Origin: Rubrimonas cliftonensis
GTDB lineage: Bacteria > Pseudomonadota > Alphaproteobacteria > Rhodobacterales > Rhodobacteraceae
Reading direction: 5' to 3'
DNA length: 64,000 nucleotides
NCBI RefSeq assembly: GCF_900107585.1
Contig: NZ_FNQM01000008.1
Span: 62,001-126,000, forward strand
Below, in pieces: positions 34,001 to 42,247 of the stretch; position 1 is the stretch's first letter, and every line of letters begins with the position of its first letter. A model generated the notes under the pieces. It made no database searches. It was given only the letters and a program-made list of their open reading frames with translations, and was not told where the DNA came from. The position numbers and the translations under genes were made by a program.

Positions 34001-36327
34001 TGGGCGGCGCGGCGGGCCTGCTGGTCACGCCGGCCGCGTCGGGGCGCTTCGACGCCTACACGCTGATCTTCGACGTGCTCGCGCAGTCCGGCGCGCTGAC
34101 CGGCCCGGCGGCGCTCTACCAGACCGACGCGGCCAACCGCGACGCCGCCGAGCTCTACATCGGCGAGGCCGGCGGCATCGGCGTGCCGGGCTTCTATGTC
34201 GGGCAGGAGCAGTTCGCCTTCGACGCCTGGAACCGCATCGTGATCCGCATCGACGTGCAGGACGGCCAGCAGATCCTGAGCGGCTTCATCAACGGCGAGA
34301 AGGTGGCCGAGCTGCCGGTGAGCGGCGTCGGCGAGACCGGCTCGACCTGGTCGATCGACGCCGATGCGGGCTTCCTGCTGTTCTCCGACGGCGCGGGCCT
34401 GACCGGCGATCTCTTCGTCAATGCGGTCGCCTTCACGCCGGACGTGCTGGACGACGCGGCCATCGAGGGGCTTGGCGGCGTGGACGTCGACGGTCCACTC
34501 TCCGGGCCGCAGAACCCCGACGCCTTCCAGCTCAGCTTCGACGGCGCGCTCGATGCGGTCGACGTCGGCTCGGCGACGGTGGAGCAGGTCAGCTTCGCGC
34601 AGGCGAGCCTCGGCTCGTTCCTCGTCAAGGGGTCGATCTTCGGCAACCCGGACGGCGAGGGCGAGGCCGCCGTCTACGCCCAGTCGAACGGCCCGAACGA
34701 GATCCTGCTGTATCAGGACGGTTTCGACTGGTCGAACTATGTGTACGACGTGGTGATCGAGCCGGCGGACAACGACACCGTCGGCGTGGTGTTCTACTGG
34801 GCCGACGCTTCGAACTACTACGAAGTCGCGATCGACCAGCAGAACCGCACCCGCACCCTGACCCGGGTCCAGGACGGCGAGGCGACCGTGCTGGCGCAGG
34901 AGAACGGCGCCTACCGCCATTTCGCCAGGCAGGATCTCCGCGTGGCGGTCGGCGAGAACGGGATCATCGTCACGCTCGACGAGGCGCTGCTGTTCGACGG
35001 GCCGGTGGTTGACGCCGAGCCGCTGCAGGGCGGCACGGTGGGCTTGCTCAGCCGCTCGATGGACCGGGTCGAGTTCGACAATGTCGTGGTGACGGCCCAG
35101 ACGCTTGCGGCCCGCCTGCTCGGCGACGCGCGCGGCGTGGACCTCGACGGCGACGGCGTGGCGACGCTGTCCTTCACGGCCGCGGCGACCATCAGCCCGG
35201 CGGCGGTGGCCAGCTTCGAGTGGCTCGTCGACGGCGAGGTCGCAGCGACCGGCGAGACGGTCGAGATCGAGGCGCCGGTCGGCGAGACCGTGGTGACGCT
35301 GCGGGTGACCGACGTGAACGGCGCGGTCTCGACCGACGCCCGCACGGTGGAGGTCGTCCCGGCGGAGGCGGTGCTGCTGGCGGCGGATTTCTCCACCGAC
35401 GCGGCGGGCTTCGCCTTCATCGACGAGGGGACGATCGACGCCCCCGGCGCCTGGAGCGTGACCGACGGCGCGCTGGTTCAGGAGAGCGACATCAACTCCT
35501 CCCAGCAGGGCACGGGATCTCGCGCCTACTCGGTGGACGGCGACGGCCCCTACCTGCTGCGCGACGGGACCTACGCCCTCCATGACGCCGAAGAGGCGGC
35601 GGCATGGCGGGACTATGCGCTCGAGGTCACGGCGACGTCCGCCGACAACGACGGCGTCGGCGTGCTGTTCCGCTACCAGGACGCCGACAACTACTACAAG
35701 CTGGAGATCGACGCGCAGCTCGGGCTGGTGCATCTCACGCGCCATCTCGACGGGTTCGAGACGCTGCTGGCGCGCGCCTATGGCGGCTACACGCCGGGCG
35801 AGGCGTTCGACATCCGCATCGAGGCGGAGGGGTCGCGGCTCGGGGCCTGGATCGACGGGGCGGAGGTCTTCGGCGCGCAGGTCGACGATACGCGGCTCGA
35901 GAGCGGCACGGTGGGCCTCTACACCTGGGCCAACGCCGGCGTCGCGTTCGACGACCTCGTGGTGACGCGCCTCGGCGATGCGCCGGGGCTGAACCTGATC
36001 GAGGGGACCGACGGCAACGACCGGCTGGCGGGCACGGCGCTCGCCGACGAGATCCGCACCGGCGGCGGGCGGTCGGACGTGGTCAGCGGGCTCGGCGGCG
36101 GCGACCGCTTCGTGTTCGAGAACGGCGCGGGCCGGCAGGTGCTGCGGATCGAGGACTACGACGCCGCCGAGGGCGACGTTCTGGATCTGGGCGGGGCGCA
36201 GGTGGCCGGCGTCCGGGATGCGGCGGGCCGCCTCGTGCTGACGCTGGACACCGACGACGTGATCATCCTCACCGGCCTCTCGTCGGTGGATGAGATCGTT
36301 TTCGCCGGCGACACGCTCTTCGGCTGA
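31003..36327 (+). CDS. Giant secreted metallophosphoesterase with repeat modules and RTX-like tail
   Basis: 1774 residues from the ATG that follows GGAG. Residues about 1-80 form an Ig-like domain. About 85-390 is a calcineurin-like metallophosphoesterase with metal ligands in IIPDTQDY, HVGDIVQ, VGNHD, DTHSWN and FNGHNF. About 415-505 is an Ig-like domain. Two alternating pairs of modules follow: a jelly-roll-like unit ending DNDWWWAIDD (DNA 32677-32916 and 33331-33566) and a unit ending near DEWDD. Two LamG-like domains sit around ADNDTVGVVFYW and ADNDGVGVLFRY, with an Ig/PKD unit between. The C-terminus (LIEGTDGNDRLAGTALADEI...) is a degenerate RTX/type I secretion region. No signal peptide. 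The enzyme may release phosphate from extracellular esters. Confidence 0.85.
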   Translation: MLDMLINAEGDARTFALADVFGPGATGFAVATSNGGTVAAAILDGVLTLTPGALGHADITLTATGAEGEALSHDFRAIVAGPNAYVFAIIPDTQDYTSNAAIRETFGNMTDWLLAQQESLGIAHVIHVGDIVQFGAESQWLIAEDAMERLDGRLSYTLNVGNHDQQRPGFSSAFSFESDVDAYFTPEQVGATPEQGGGTYDGFDVGEDTFGNGDTYTDSIRNHYTTITTPDGQDWLIFSLEFGMPDDVLRWASEIIEDHLDHRVIIDTHSWNGGDGRVTPTTSPLTTDNGGWGYAIRDNPRNVNDGEDAWRELASKYPNVTFTFNGHNFMGGAETVASLAAGGAPVHQMFVNYQNGALPNDASFNGTGGDGAIRLVVIDPDNSRFTTHTKLVERDGFYNAFPDHEEVFEGVDFGAPEQITIAKAGGALVAVAEGETATVALDPAASLENGPTTYAWFDAAGEKLGETDGAALEVELPAGVHRLTLKATDAEGNVSADLKTVLVRTGQNLLAETFDDGNADGWGVPVTPPAAVTIGTDLGFGAPSISGVAQIPVTLEFESSFRPYDDQTGEIMVSFDGGESFTTLLTLDTASVPGGESSLARANETIVIETLIPNSAASVQFAWRMSEADNDWWWAIDDVKVFGPGATTETVIWSENFDGLAASLLSAVDENIPATVLGWTHETPEGWTRTVDAPQGATEWQGWSFATPEFWTSADGQQRSSFTLGTGVIAIADGDEWDDFNGGSVVGDDFATVLTTDAIALDGLGEGASALRLTFDSSFRPYDAQTGEVLVSFDGGEFAALLTLDTSTVPGGQSSLARANETVVIDLAALEGAQDVRFRFDYRDADNDWWWAIDNLSLASVTTERPELFAEDFDGLPLQGVVDEPGDPAVPVWTPTPPEGWAQEVADTTSQGTTEWQGWTFADKDFWIDVAGNQSRDAFALGANTLAIADPDEWDDNNAGAAGDTNEFDSTLTTPAIDLTGVGGGQPGGEAAGVAKVGALGGAAGLLVTPAASGRFDAYTLIFDVLAQSGALTGPAALYQTDAANRDAAELYIGEAGGIGVPGFYVGQEQFAFDAWNRIVIRIDVQDGQQILSGFINGEKVAELPVSGVGETGSTWSIDADAGFLLFSDGAGLTGDLFVNAVAFTPDVLDDAAIEGLGGVDVDGPLSGPQNPDAFQLSFDGALDAVDVGSATVEQVSFAQASLGSFLVKGSIFGNPDGEGEAAVYAQSNGPNEILLYQDGFDWSNYVYDVVIEPADNDTVGVVFYWADASNYYEVAIDQQNRTRTLTRVQDGEATVLAQENGAYRHFARQDLRVAVGENGIIVTLDEALLFDGPVVDAEPLQGGTVGLLSRSMDRVEFDNVVVTAQTLAARLLGDARGVDLDGDGVATLSFTAAATISPAAVASFEWLVDGEVAATGETVEIEAPVGETVVTLRVTDVNGAVSTDARTVEVVPAEAVLLAADFSTDAAGFAFIDEGTIDAPGAWSVTDGALVQESDINSSQQGTGSRAYSVDGDGPYLLRDGTYALHDAEEAAAWRDYALEVTATSADNDGVGVLFRYQDADNYYKLEIDAQLGLVHLTRHLDGFETLLARAYGGYTPGEAFDIRIEAEGSRLGAWIDGAEVFGAQVDDTRLESGTVGLYTWANAGVAFDDLVVTRLGDAPGLNLIEGTDGNDRLAGTALADEIRTGGGRSDVVSGLGGGDRFVFENGAGRQVLRIEDYDAAEGDVLDLGGAQVAGVRDAAGRLVLTLDTDDVIILTGLSSVDEIVFAGDTLFG
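32677..32916 (+). repeat. Internal module repeat, copy 1
   Basis: Encodes SSFRPYDDQTGEIMVSFDG through DNDWWWAIDD. It is closely repeated at 33331-33566 with high nucleotide identity in the segment TCGCTGGCGCGCGCCAACGA, which points to recent duplication within the gene. Confidence 0.8.
33331..33566 (+). repeat. Internal module repeat, copy 2
   Basis: Second copy of the module at 32677-32916 (SSFRPYDAQTGEVLVSFDG through DNDWWWAIDN). The intervening unit (about 32955-33300) is likewise repeated at about 33600-33960, so the pair was duplicated as a block. Confidence 0.8.
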
Positions 36328-36400
36328 GGCGCCCGGCCGTCCGCAGGGCCCGCCCAGCGAGCCCCGCCGCCCGGGCGAGTCCGGACGGCGGCGACCCGCC

Positions 36401-36436
36401 AGGCCGGACTGAGCCGGACTAGGCCGGACTGGGCCG
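36401..36436. repeat. Short decamer tandem repeat
   Basis: Three copies of (A/G)(G/A)GCCGGACT plus a degraded fourth in the 250-bp gap after the metallophosphoesterase gene. The period is again 10 bases, like the unrelated array at 25.0 kb. The preceding stretch 36365-36393 has CGCCGCC/GGCGGCG arms with a 15-base loop, a weak terminator candidate. Confidence 0.6.
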
Positions 36437-36577
36437 GGCGGCCCGCGCGCATCCGGCCTTCCGGCGCTCGACCGGGGCGGTCCGGTCTGCGACCGGATCG
36501 GTCCGAGGCCATCTGCGGGGGCGTGGAACGGCTGCGGCATCGCCGCGCCGCGCGGGATCGCCCCGGACCTCTCCGCG

Positions 36578-37612
36578 TCACGCCGCCGCCCGCCATGTCC
36601 TGAAGCGGCCCCGTCCCGTCATCTCCCGCGCGATCCCGGCGGCCTCCAGCCGTTCGAGCGCGCGCCCCGCGGCGCTTTCCGACAGCCCGAGCGCGCGCGC
36701 CGCCTCCGGGGCGGCGAGGGCGAGGCGCCGCGCGAGCAGCTCCACGAGGCGGGCAGGCGTGCGCCCCTTCATGGCGGCGGCGGCGGCGTCGGCGCGGGCG
36801 CGCCAGGCGGCGAGGTCGTCCAGCGCCGCCCGCGCGTCCGCCGCGCCGTCGGCGAGATCGGCGAGGAACGCCGCCAGCCTCGCCTCGGGCTCGGGGCCGG
36901 CGGCGCGGCGGCGCAGGGGCAGCGGCGCGAAGCGCGCCCCGCCGCCCCTGGCGTCGCCGCGTCCCGGACCGCCGCCCGGCGAGGCTCTCCCCCAGAAGAC
37001 GCCTGGCGACGACGCGCCGGCCGCAAGCCGCATCGCCGCGACGGCCGCATCGGCCGCGGCGTCGGGATCGGCGCGCCGGAGCGCCTGCTCCAGCGCCGCC
37101 GCGCGCACGAAGCAGTGCCGGCCCTGCGCCGTCTCCGGCGGCTCCGCCGGCCATCGGTCCTGCGCCGAGCGCGCGGCCGCCAGCCGGCGCGCGAGCCCGT
37201 GCGCCAGCGTCATCGCGGGGGCCTCGTCGCCCGCCCTGCCCCGCCGGCGGGCGGCGTCGAGCGCCATCGCCCAGGGGTCCACCGGCGCGGCCTCCGCCTG
37301 CAGCAGCCGCGCGGCCTGCACGACGGCGAGCCGCTCGCGCGCAGCCCGGCGCGCCGCCGGGGGCGCGAGGCGCAGCCGCTCGTCGAGCCGGGCGAAGCCT
37401 GCGGCGGCGGCGACCAGGCCCTGGACGCAGGCGCGTTCGGCCTCGGCCCAGCCATGCGCGTCCGCGGCCTGCGCGCGGAACCGGCGTGGCGCGTCGTCCT
37501 CGGCGGCGCGGAGGGCCGGCGGCGCGTCCTCCTCGAGGTCGTCGTAGATCGAGCGCGCGAGGGAGGCCTCGTCGTCGGGATCGGCGTCAGTCCAAGGTGG
37601 GTGTCGGTGCAT
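36578..37612 (-). CDS. DUF1612/RHE_PE00001-like protein with C-terminal helix-turn-helix
   Basis: 344 residues, mostly alpha-helical and Ala/Arg rich. The C-terminus has a winged-helix-like DNA-binding segment (LARRLALAAPEAARALGLSESAAGRALERLEAAGIAREMTGRGRFRTWRA) that resembles the C-terminal end of the RHE_PE00001/DUF1612 plasmid proteins. The middle is Gly/Arg rich (about 205-230) and probably disordered. Such proteins are common on rhizobial and related plasmids; their function is undefined. It is divergent from the recombinase gene across a region with two dyads, which it may bind. The assignment rests on remembered pattern only. Confidence 0.55.
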   Translation of the reverse strand: MHRHPPWTDADPDDEASLARSIYDDLEEDAPPALRAAEDDAPRRFRAQAADAHGWAEAERACVQGLVAAAAGFARLDERLRLAPPAARRAARERLAVVQAARLLQAEAAPVDPWAMALDAARRRGRAGDEAPAMTLAHGLARRLAAARSAQDRWPAEPPETAQGRHCFVRAAALEQALRRADPDAAADAAVAAMRLAAGASSPGVFWGRASPGGGPGRGDARGGGARFAPLPLRRRAAGPEPEARLAAFLADLADGAADARAALDDLAAWRARADAAAAAMKGRTPARLVELLARRLALAAPEAARALGLSESAAGRALERLEAAGIAREMTGRGRFRTWRAAA

Positions 37613-37687
37613 TCGATCAGAATAGCTTGAAAACCGTAAAAAGCGAAATGGACAGGATTACGCCGTTTACCTTGAGGGCTGCTCCAC

Positions 37688-37721
37688 CGCATGCAACCAT
37701 GCGATAACAGATATTTATCGC
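37688..37721. promoter_or_regulatory. Two overlapping dyads between divergent genes
   Basis: CGCATG-CAAC-CATGCG (37688-37703) overlaps GCGATAA-CAGATAT-TTATCGC (37701-37721). Both have perfect arms. They sit in an AT-rich patch, 76 bases from the HTH-protein start and 98 from the recombinase start, and are good operator candidates for the flanking genes. Confidence 0.5.
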
Positions 37722-37818
37722 AAGGCTTGTCCGAAGGCCCTCCGGCGGGCAGAATCCGAGCCCAAGAGGCGCGAATGCGCCGTGAGAGCGCACCGCGCTC
37801 GGTCCGGAGACGCGCCCC

Positions 37819-39018
37819 ATGTCGTCCACGCCGAACGACGCCGGCCAGAACGACCCTGGCCAGAACGACCCTGGCCAGAACGACCACCCCGGCCCGGACG
37901 ACCCCGGCCCGGACGCGGCCGCGGCCGACGCGGCCCGCCGCCGCGTGGCCGCGCTGCTGGCGGACCGCCCGCCTGCGCTCTCCGACGCGCATGTGGCTGC
38001 GCTTCTGGCGATGGCCCGCGAGACGACGCCCGACAACTCCGCGCGCGCGCTGCGCAGCGACGCCCGCGCCATCGCGGCGTGGCGGCGGGCCGCCGTCGGC
38101 GGAGACCTCGTCTTTCCCGAGGCGCCCGGCGTCGTCGTCGCCTTCATCCTCGACCATGCCGCCGATCTGGAGAGCCGGCCGGCCGACGACCCGTCGCGCC
38201 TCGCCGCCGAGGCGCTGGTCGCGCTCGGCCGCCGCGGCGGGCTGGCGGCGCAGGCCCCGGCCACCATCGGCCGCCGGCTCGCGAGTTGGCGCCGGCTGCA
38301 CCGGCTGAAGGGCGTCGACGACCCCTTCGACGACCCGCTGGTGCGCGAGACGCTGCGCATGGTCCGCCGCGCCGGGCGCGGCCGCCACGGCCGGCCGAGG
38401 AAATCCGCCAACGCCATCGACCGCCGGCTGCTCGACGCGCTCTACGAGGCGCGGCCCTCCGGCCTGCGCGGCGTCCGCGACGCGGCGCTCATCGAGGTCG
38501 CCTGGGCCTCGGGCGGGCGGCGGCGCTCCGAGATGGCGGCGCTGAGGGTCGAGGATCTCGACCGCTCGCGCTTCGCCGGGACCGGGGAGATCGGCCTGCG
38601 GCTGGCCGGCTCCAAGACCCATCGCGGCGCCGAGGCCCCGCCGCCGCTGACGGTCCGCGGCCGCGCGGCGCGCTGTCTCGACCTGTGGCTGCGCGCCTCC
38701 GGCGTGACGGCGGGCCCGGTGTTCCGCGGCCTCACCCGCGGCGGGGCCGGGCGCACGGTCAGAGTGCTGGAGACGGGCGTGAGCGGCGAGGCGATCCGGC
38801 GCGCGGTGAAGTCGGCGCTGGTCGCCGCGGGGTTCGACCCCGCCCACGCCTCGCCCCACGGGCTGAGGAGCGGCTTCGTCACCGAGGCCGCGCGCCGGGG
38901 CGTGCCGCTCGAGGCCGCCATGCGCCTCACCCTGCACCGCTCCCGCGCCCAGGCCGGCGCGTACTATCAGGAAGCCGGGCTCGACCGGAACCCGGCGACG
39001 GCGCTCGGGGCCGAGTGA
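37819..39018 (+). CDS. Tyrosine recombinase (integrase/XerCD-like)
   Basis: 399 residues. The N-terminus has a short repeat QNDPG in three copies (a 15-base DNA repeat at 37843-37885), followed by a SAM-like core-binding domain (about 55-185). The catalytic domain keeps all expected residues: Arg236 in GGRRRSEMAAL, Lys266 in GSKTHRG, His347 and Arg350 in SPHGLRSGF, His373 in TLHRSRAQ and Tyr382 or Tyr383 in AGAYYQ. On a replicon of this kind it may resolve dimers or serve integration and excision of the region. No flanking att repeats were found by eye. Confidence 0.9.
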   Translation: MSSTPNDAGQNDPGQNDPGQNDHPGPDDPGPDAAAADAARRRVAALLADRPPALSDAHVAALLAMARETTPDNSARALRSDARAIAAWRRAAVGGDLVFPEAPGVVVAFILDHAADLESRPADDPSRLAAEALVALGRRGGLAAQAPATIGRRLASWRRLHRLKGVDDPFDDPLVRETLRMVRRAGRGRHGRPRKSANAIDRRLLDALYEARPSGLRGVRDAALIEVAWASGGRRRSEMAALRVEDLDRSRFAGTGEIGLRLAGSKTHRGAEAPPPLTVRGRAARCLDLWLRASGVTAGPVFRGLTRGGAGRTVRVLETGVSGEAIRRAVKSALVAAGFDPAHASPHGLRSGFVTEAARRGVPLEAAMRLTLHRSRAQAGAYYQEAGLDRNPATALGAE

Positions 39019-39121
39019 GCGCGGCGTGGAGGCGGGGCTGGAGGCGGCGCCCCTCCCCGTCCCCGAGCCTTCTCCGAGCCTTCCCTGTCCCCGAGCCTTT
39101 CCGGGCGCTCCCGGCGAGGGG

Positions 39122-40333
39122 TCAGGCGCGCTCGGCCAGCCGCCGCAGCGCCGCGGCCCGCGCCGGCCAGATCCACGCCCGGTCATAGGCGGCGAGGATG
39201 CGCTGGCGCGCCCGCAGCCCCCGCGCCCGCGCGCCGGCGCGGTCCTCCAGCGTCGCGACGATCGCCGCGGCCAGCGCCTGCGGGTCGTAGTGGTCGACGA
39301 GCAGCGCGCCGTCCGATGCGCCCAGCGCTTCGCGGATCGGCGCCGCGTCGTTCGCGATCAGCGGCGCCCCCGCGCTCATCGCCTCCAGGAACGACCACGA
39401 CAGCACGAAGGGCACCGTCAGGTACACATGCGCGTCGGTCCCCTGCAGCAGCGCGGCGTAGGGCGCGGGCGCGAGCAGCCCCGTGAAGTGCAGCCGGCTT
39501 TCGTCGAGGTCGAGTTCGGCCAGCATCCGCGCCTTCCAGCTCTCGCCCGCCGGCAGCGCCGCGCCATAGGCCACCCGGTCCCGCCCCGCGATCACGGCGT
39601 GAAGCTTCGGCCGCGCCTTCTGCGCCAGCGCCAGCGCGCGCATGAACTCCGGAAAGCCGCGATAGGGCTCCATGCCGCGGGTGGCGTAGCTCACCACCTC
39701 CGCGTCATCCGGAACGCCGTGCTCGGCCAGCTGCGCCCGCGCGGCGGGGTCGGGCTTCAAGCCGGCGGCGTCCACGCCGTCCGGCGCCACGGTCAGCCGC
39801 GCGCGGATCCAGTCGGGAAACTGCGCCGCCTGGAACTCGGCGGGGCAGAACGCCATGTCCGCCTGCGCCAGATCGACGAGCATCGGCGCGTTGCGCGCCG
39901 CCGCCCGCGCCCGCAGGGCCGTCTCGTCGCCGGGCGGCGGATCGTCGGGGTGGATGTCCGGGCGCGGGTGGCGGTACCACCACTCCAGATAGGGGACGAA
40001 GGCGGCGCCCGGCCAGACCGCCTTGGCGTAGGTGCCCGCGCCCCAGCCGCTGTGGGCGACGACGACCTGCGGATCGATCCCGGCGGCCTTCGCCTTCACC
40101 GCCGTCGCGGCGAAGCTTTCGGCGTTGCGCAGGGCGCGGTCGAGGCCGCGGGCGTGGCGGTGCGTCTCCGGCGCGCCGTCCTCGGCGGCTTCGAACAGCA
40201 TCATCCGGCAGCCGCGCGGCGGCGTCGCCTGGGCGGCGGTCGCGAAGCAGACGTCGTCGCCCTGGCGCGCCAGCCATGCGCCGAAGGCGCCGAACTGGCC
40301 CGGAAAGTTCGTGTGGACGAAGAGGATGCGCAT
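39122..40333 (-). CDS. Glycosyltransferase family 4
   Basis: 403 residues from the ATG opening MRILFVHTNFPGQFG, the family-type N-terminus with the first Rossmann strand. The C-terminal GT-B domain shows PYRGFPEFMRALALAQ, VIAGRDRVAYG, HFTGLLAPAPYAALLQGTDAHVYLTVPFVLSWSFLEAMSAGAPLIAND: the nucleotide-sugar site and the EX7E-like SFLEAMSAG. It belongs to the mannosyl/glycosyl group I transferases. It is divergent from manC with 139 bases between, so GDP-mannose is the likely donor. The gap before it (39019-39121) holds a small CCCCGAGCCTT repeat. Confidence 0.88.
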   Translation of the reverse strand: MRILFVHTNFPGQFGAFGAWLARQGDDVCFATAAQATPPRGCRMMLFEAAEDGAPETHRHARGLDRALRNAESFAATAVKAKAAGIDPQVVVAHSGWGAGTYAKAVWPGAAFVPYLEWWYRHPRPDIHPDDPPPGDETALRARAAARNAPMLVDLAQADMAFCPAEFQAAQFPDWIRARLTVAPDGVDAAGLKPDPAARAQLAEHGVPDDAEVVSYATRGMEPYRGFPEFMRALALAQKARPKLHAVIAGRDRVAYGAALPAGESWKARMLAELDLDESRLHFTGLLAPAPYAALLQGTDAHVYLTVPFVLSWSFLEAMSAGAPLIANDAAPIREALGASDGALLVDHYDPQALAAAIVATLEDRAGARARGLRARQRILAAYDRAWIWPARAAALRRLAERA

Positions 40334-40472
40334 TCTCGGACTCTCGGTCTGCCAGCTCCCGCGGCGGCGGGACGCGGCGCGACCGTCGCGGGGGGACTGT
40401 TGCATCTCGACTTTGCGGCCGGCAACCGTCAAAGCTGCGCGCGTGTCCCCTCCCGCCCGAGCGAAACCCCGC

Positions 40473-41885
40473 ATGACCGCTGCGATCATCCCCATCATTC
40501 TGTGCGGCGGTTCGGGCACGCGGCTCTGGCCGGTTTCGCGCAAGGACTTCGCCAAGCAGCACGCGCCGATCCTTGAAGGGCTTTCGCCGTTTCAGGGGAC
40601 GCTGGCGCGCTTTGCGGGCGGCGGCTTCGACCGGCCCATCGTGGTCGCGGGCGCCGGGGGGCGTTTCATGGCGGCCGACCAGGCGCTGGCGGTGGGCGTG
40701 GCGCCTGAGATGCTGCTGGAGCCGGAGGGGCGCGACACCGCCGCCGCCATCGCCGCCGCGGCGCGGCTGGCGGCGCGGCGGCGGCCCGACGCGGTGGCGA
40801 TGGTGTTCCCGTCCGACCACCTGATCCGGGACGTCGCGGCGCTGCACGCGGCGATGGCGGCGGCGGCGGAGGCGGCCGGGGCGGGCCGCATCGTGACCGT
40901 GGGCATGCGGCCGACCGAGCCGGCCACCGGCTTCGGCTACATCCGCCCCGGCGAGGGGCTCGGCCATGGCGCGGCGCGGGCGGTCGCGCGCTTCGTGGAG
41001 AAGCCCGACGCCGCGCAGGCGCAGGCGCTGATCGCCGACGGCTGCCTGTGGAACGCGGGCATGTTCTGCTTCCGCGCCGACGTGCTGCTGGAGGAGATCG
41101 CGCGGCTCGCGCCGGAGGTCGCCGCGGCCGTCGAGCGCGGCGTGGAGGAGGCGGAGGACGACCTCGGCGCGCTCCGCCTGGGCCAGGGTTTCCTCGCTGC
41201 GCCAAAGATCTCGTTCGACTATGCGGTGATGGAGAAGACCGCCCGCGCCGCCGTGGTGGAGGCCGATTTCGGCTGGTCCGACATCGGCGACTGGCGCGAG
41301 GTGTGGCGCGCCGCGCCCCGCGACGCGGCGGACAACGCCGCCATCGGCGAGGCGGTGCTGCAGGACAGCCGCGGCTGCTACGTGCGCGCGGACGCCGGCC
41401 GGCTGGTGGCGACGCTGGGGCTCGAGGGGCTCGCGGTGATCGACACGCCCGACGCGGTGATGGTGGCGCCGCTCGACCGCACGCAGGAGGTGAAGGGGCT
41501 GGTCGCCGCGCTCGCCGCCGCCGGCCGGCCCGAGGCGACGACGCCCGCCCGCGTCCACCGCCCCTGGGGCTGGTACCAGACCATGGATCTCGGCGAGCGC
41601 TTCCGCGTGAAGCGCATCCAGGTGACGCCGGGCAAGAAGCTGAGCCTGCAGAAGCACCACCACCGCGCCGAGCACTGGGTCGTGGTGAAGGGCACGGCGG
41701 AAGTCACCCGCGACCACGAGGTGCTGACCGTGCGCGAGAACGAGAGCGTCTATCTGCCGCTCGGCTGCGTCCACCGCCTCGCCAACCCTGGCAAGATCCC
41801 TGTCGAGATCATCGAGGTGCAGACCGGCGCCTATCTCGAAGAAGACGACATCATCCGCATCGAGGACGATTTCGGCCGCGGCTGA
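40473..41885 (+). CDS. manC: Mannose-1-phosphate guanylyltransferase / mannose-6-phosphate isomerase
   Basis: 470 residues, the full bifunctional size. The N-terminal pyrophosphorylase signature is LCGGSGTRLWPVSRKDFAKQ (residues 9-28), FVEKPD marks the catalytic-loop lysine near residue 173, and the C-terminal cupin isomerase has PWGWYQTMDLGERFRVKRI and the metal-site motif KHHHRAEHWVVV. It makes GDP-mannose from mannose-6-phosphate. It precedes the replication origin region and the repA gene, but on its own promoter; the 139-bp divergent gap with the GT4 gene probably holds promoters for both. Confidence 0.95.
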   Translation: MTAAIIPIILCGGSGTRLWPVSRKDFAKQHAPILEGLSPFQGTLARFAGGGFDRPIVVAGAGGRFMAADQALAVGVAPEMLLEPEGRDTAAAIAAAARLAARRRPDAVAMVFPSDHLIRDVAALHAAMAAAAEAAGAGRIVTVGMRPTEPATGFGYIRPGEGLGHGAARAVARFVEKPDAAQAQALIADGCLWNAGMFCFRADVLLEEIARLAPEVAAAVERGVEEAEDDLGALRLGQGFLAAPKISFDYAVMEKTARAAVVEADFGWSDIGDWREVWRAAPRDAADNAAIGEAVLQDSRGCYVRADAGRLVATLGLEGLAVIDTPDAVMVAPLDRTQEVKGLVAALAAAGRPEATTPARVHRPWGWYQTMDLGERFRVKRIQVTPGKKLSLQKHHHRAEHWVVVKGTAEVTRDHEVLTVRENESVYLPLGCVHRLANPGKIPVEIIEVQTGAYLEEDDIIRIEDDFGRG

Positions 41886-42005
41886 ACCGCCCCCGGCGCT
41901 TGCCGGCCGCCCGTCGCCAACGCGCGTCGCGCCTCCCCGCGCGCCGGGCGCCGTGCGATCTTGGGGCGGTCTTCGGGCGTCCCCGAACGGCCTTCGGCGG
42001 GCGGC

Positions 42006-42017
42006 GGTGAACGAAGG
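42006..42017 (-). repeat. Inverted partial iteron
   Basis: GGTGAACGAAGG is the reverse complement of the iteron core CCTTCGTTCACC, 125 bases upstream of the iteron array. Inverted iterons of this kind often act in initiator autoregulation or origin coupling. Confidence 0.6.
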
Positions 42018-42116
42018 TCCGAGCTTCGGACCCCGCCGCCGCCGCCCTGCCCCGGCCGCCGCCGCGGGGCGCTGCGATTCGCCCGCCGTTGCGGCCTGCT
42101 CCGGCGATTTCGGTGA

Positions 42117-42130
42117 TTCCCCGCGGGGAA
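42117..42130. other. parS-like palindrome, site 1
   Basis: TTCCCCGCGGGGAA, a perfect 14-bp palindrome immediately upstream of the iteron array. It is one of five exact copies in the region 42.1-51.1 kb around parA-parB, so it is the likely ParB centromere site of this replicon. Confidence 0.7.
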
Positions 42131-42142
42131 GCGCCGCCGGCG

Positions 42143-42247
42143 CCGTTCCTTCGTTCACCGACTGCCGTTCCTTCGTTCACCCCGGCCCGTTCCATCGATC
42201 ACCCGGCGCCGTTCCTTCGTTCACCCGGCGCCGTTAGATCGTTCACT
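42143..42247 (+). repeat. Five iterons, 17 bp at exact 22-bp period
   Basis: Copies start at 42143, 42165, 42187, 42209 and 42231. Copies 1, 2 and 4 are identical CCGTTCCTTCGTTCACC; copy 3 is CCGTTCCATCGATCACC; copy 5 is CCGTTAGATCGTTCACT. The 22-base period, close to two helical turns, and the position 70 bases ahead of repA are those of an initiator-bound origin. Confidence 0.85.

Noticed and set aside
30859-36540. An open frame of about 1890 codons on the minus strand opposite the metallophosphoesterase
   Set aside because: High GC removes stop codons from the antisense frame. The composition is Arg/Ala/Val/His-rich noise, while the plus-strand protein has clear domains.
37843-37885. 15-base direct repeats at the start of the recombinase gene as a possible att site
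   Set aside because: They are in frame and encode QNDPG repeats in a disordered N-terminus; no second copy elsewhere was seen.
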